DNA of 14,394 nt from an uncultured Prevotellaceae bacterium (GTDB lineage: Bacteria > Bacteroidota > Bacteroidia > Bacteroidales > Bacteroidaceae). Where the stretch lies: assembly GCA_902771155.1 (NCBI GenBank), contig CACXVS010000065.1, positions 1-14,394 of the forward strand. Direction: 5' to 3'. Under the pieces are notes generated by a model. That model ran no database searches. It had not been told where the DNA came from and saw only the letters and a list, made by a program, of their open reading frames with translations. This document shows positions 13,078 through 14,394 of the stretch, piece after piece. Position 1 is the first letter of the stretch. Each line of letters opens with the position of its first letter. The position numbers were made by a program, and so were the translations under genes.

Positions 13078-14394
13078 ATGAGACGGTTCCACCCCCTCCA
13101 TACAACCCTTTCAAAACCCGAGCGGTTCACTTGGCCGTTCTGTTATGAACCCCACCCGCTCTGCCTGCTGGCTGCCGAAGAGGTAAAGAGGGAGATAGCC
13201 CGAATTGAACCCAGCGAGGGAAAGATGTTCGGCGTGTTGGTGGTGGATACCGACGAGGGACTGGGGTTTCTTGCAGCCTATTCCGGACTGCTCGAAGGGC
13301 GTAACGACTGGGAATACTTCGTACCGCCTGTCTACGACGCCCAGCAACCCGACGGGTACTTTAAGACGCGTGAGCGCGAAATCATGCAGGCCGAGGATCA
13401 TAAGCAGATGTCGCAGGAACTGCAGATATGGCTTTTCCAGCAATATCGCCTCCTTAACGCCAAAGGCGAAGTACACGACCTTGTAGAGATCTGGAACGAC
13501 TATCACAGTGCCCCTCGCATCCGTGAGAAGTTTCCCCTACCACCAGGCGGCACAGGCGACTGCTGCGCTCCCAAGCTGTTACAGTATGCCTATCAGCAGG
13601 GATTCCAGCCCGTTTGCATGGCCGAATTCTGGTGGGGCGACAGCCCGAAGGGCATTATCCGCCATCACGGCCAGTATTATCCTGCCTGTCGAGGCAAGTG
13701 TCTGCCAGTGCTGACGTGGATGCTGCAGGGACTGCAGGTCGATCCTGATCCTGACAAAGAGCCCCACGCCCGTCACGACGTAGAGATTGTCTACGAAGAC
13801 GAGGCTTTGGCTGTTGTCAATAAGCCCTCTGGCATGCTCAGTGCCCCTGGGCGTACCGAACAATACAGCGTAGCTACCTGGGCACAGGAGCGCTGGCCGG
13901 GCAGTATGATAGTGCATCGTCTCGACATGATGACCTCTGGTCTACTCATCGTGGCAAAGACTGCAGAGGCTTATCACCACTTGCAGGATCAGTTCACGGC
14001 CCGTACGGTCAAGAAGAAATACCTCGCCCTTGTAGAGGGAACGCCTCGGAGTGAGCACGGCGTCATCGACCTGCCCTTGAGCAGCGACCCCATGAACCGT
14101 CCGTTGCAGATGGTCGACACCGGGCACGGCAAGAGAGCCATCACCGAGTACCGTGTCCTTCACAGCGGGCAACATTCCCTCCTCGCCTTGTGGCCACACA
14201 CAGGACGGACTCATCAGCTGAGGGTACACTGCGCTCATCCCGACGGCTTAGGCTGTCCGATTGTGGGCGATGAGCTCTATGGCAAGAAGGCCGACCGCCT
14301 CTATCTTCAGGCGCAGGCCATCAGTTTCATCAACCCCTCGACAGGTAAATGGCAGCATATTGAACTCACGGATATATTAAATATTAAACATTAA
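13078..14394 (+). CDS. RluA-family RNA pseudouridine synthase with N-terminal extension
   Basis: A 438-aa enzyme that isomerises uridine to pseudouridine in rRNA or tRNA. The C-terminal half (from about 235, EIVYEDEALAVVNKPSGMLS) is the catalytic domain. HRLDMMTSGLL at 280-290 holds the catalytic Asp283, followed by KKKYLALVEG, PHTGRTHQLRVH and DELYG. About 230 residues come before it, far longer than plain RluA or the small S4 domain of RluC/D. That extension contains Cys22 and Cys29 (CYEPHPLC), GDCCAPKLL (160-168) and CRGKC (204-208). I recall similar extended RluA proteins with the APKLL motif elsewhere, so the fusion is not unique. The cysteine pairs could bind a metal. The start is set by the promoter at 13064-13072, and the TAA is the last codon of the window. 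The target uridine is unknown. Confidence 0.92.
   Translation: MRRFHPLHTTLSKPERFTWPFCYEPHPLCLLAAEEVKREIARIEPSEGKMFGVLVVDTDEGLGFLAAYSGLLEGRNDWEYFVPPVYDAQQPDGYFKTREREIMQAEDHKQMSQELQIWLFQQYRLLNAKGEVHDLVEIWNDYHSAPRIREKFPLPPGGTGDCCAPKLLQYAYQQGFQPVCMAEFWWGDSPKGIIRHHGQYYPACRGKCLPVLTWMLQGLQVDPDPDKEPHARHDVEIVYEDEALAVVNKPSGMLSAPGRTEQYSVATWAQERWPGSMIVHRLDMMTSGLLIVAKTAEAYHHLQDQFTARTVKKKYLALVEGTPRSEHGVIDLPLSSDPMNRPLQMVDTGHGKRAITEYRVLHSGQHSLLALWPHTGRTHQLRVHCAHPDGLGCPIVGDELYGKKADRLYLQAQAISFINPSTGKWQHIELTDILNIKH

Noticed and set aside
1..14394. tRNA, rRNA, CRISPR array, insertion sequence or prophage
   Set aside because: No cloverleaf, regularly spaced long repeats, transposase or phage genes were recognised by eye in either strand.

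Overview
The window looks like a chromosomal piece of a gut-type member of the Bacteroidota, most likely Prevotellaceae (Prevotella/Segatella-like). The grounds are a SusC/SusD outer-membrane pair, lipoprotein signals, the absence of Shine-Dalgarno sequences before the genes, and repeated matches to the Bacteroidota promoter -7 element TAnnTTTG, often as TAtcTTTGC or TAatTTTGC. The genus is inferred, not proven.

Layout. (1) Positions 1-6290 are the right end of a small polysaccharide-utilisation locus. A secreted GH43 glycosidase, cut by the window edge but with all three catalytic acids visible, is divergent from a susC-susD pair. The 317-bp control region between them carries two outward -7 boxes and a direct repeat of TGTAACA with a 21-bp period, a candidate activator site. 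A hairpin terminator closes the locus after susD. (2) Positions 6296-8428 form a two-gene operon with its own good promoter. It encodes a small lipoprotein with helical repeats and a predicted lipoprotein beta-propeller carrying a single c-type heme motif (CVNCH). (3) Positions 8398-10044 hold a minus-strand operon: an acyltransferase-like (GNAT) gene broken into two frames by what looks like a small deletion, followed by a short MgtC/SapB-type membrane protein. The mgtC-like gene overlaps the heme lipoprotein gene tail to tail. (4) Positions 10087-12873 hold a UPF1/IGHMBP2-like superfamily 1 helicase and a divergent pyridoxamine kinase, driven by two nearly symmetric promoters that would share the same -33 position. 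(5) Positions 13064-14394 encode a RluA-family pseudouridine synthase with a cysteine-containing N-terminal extension. Its stop codon is the last codon of the window.

How the genes work together. The GH43 enzyme, the SusC transporter and the SusD binding lipoprotein would jointly capture and trim a glycan, probably a plant arabinose- or xylose-containing one; the substrate is a guess from GH43. The heme-lipoprotein operon is the least understood unit and the best candidate for new biology. The remaining genes (helicase, vitamin B6 salvage, RNA modification) are housekeeping. Three of their promoters lie so close to the start codons that the mRNAs must be leaderless or nearly so. I saw no tRNA, rRNA, CRISPR array, insertion sequence or phage gene.
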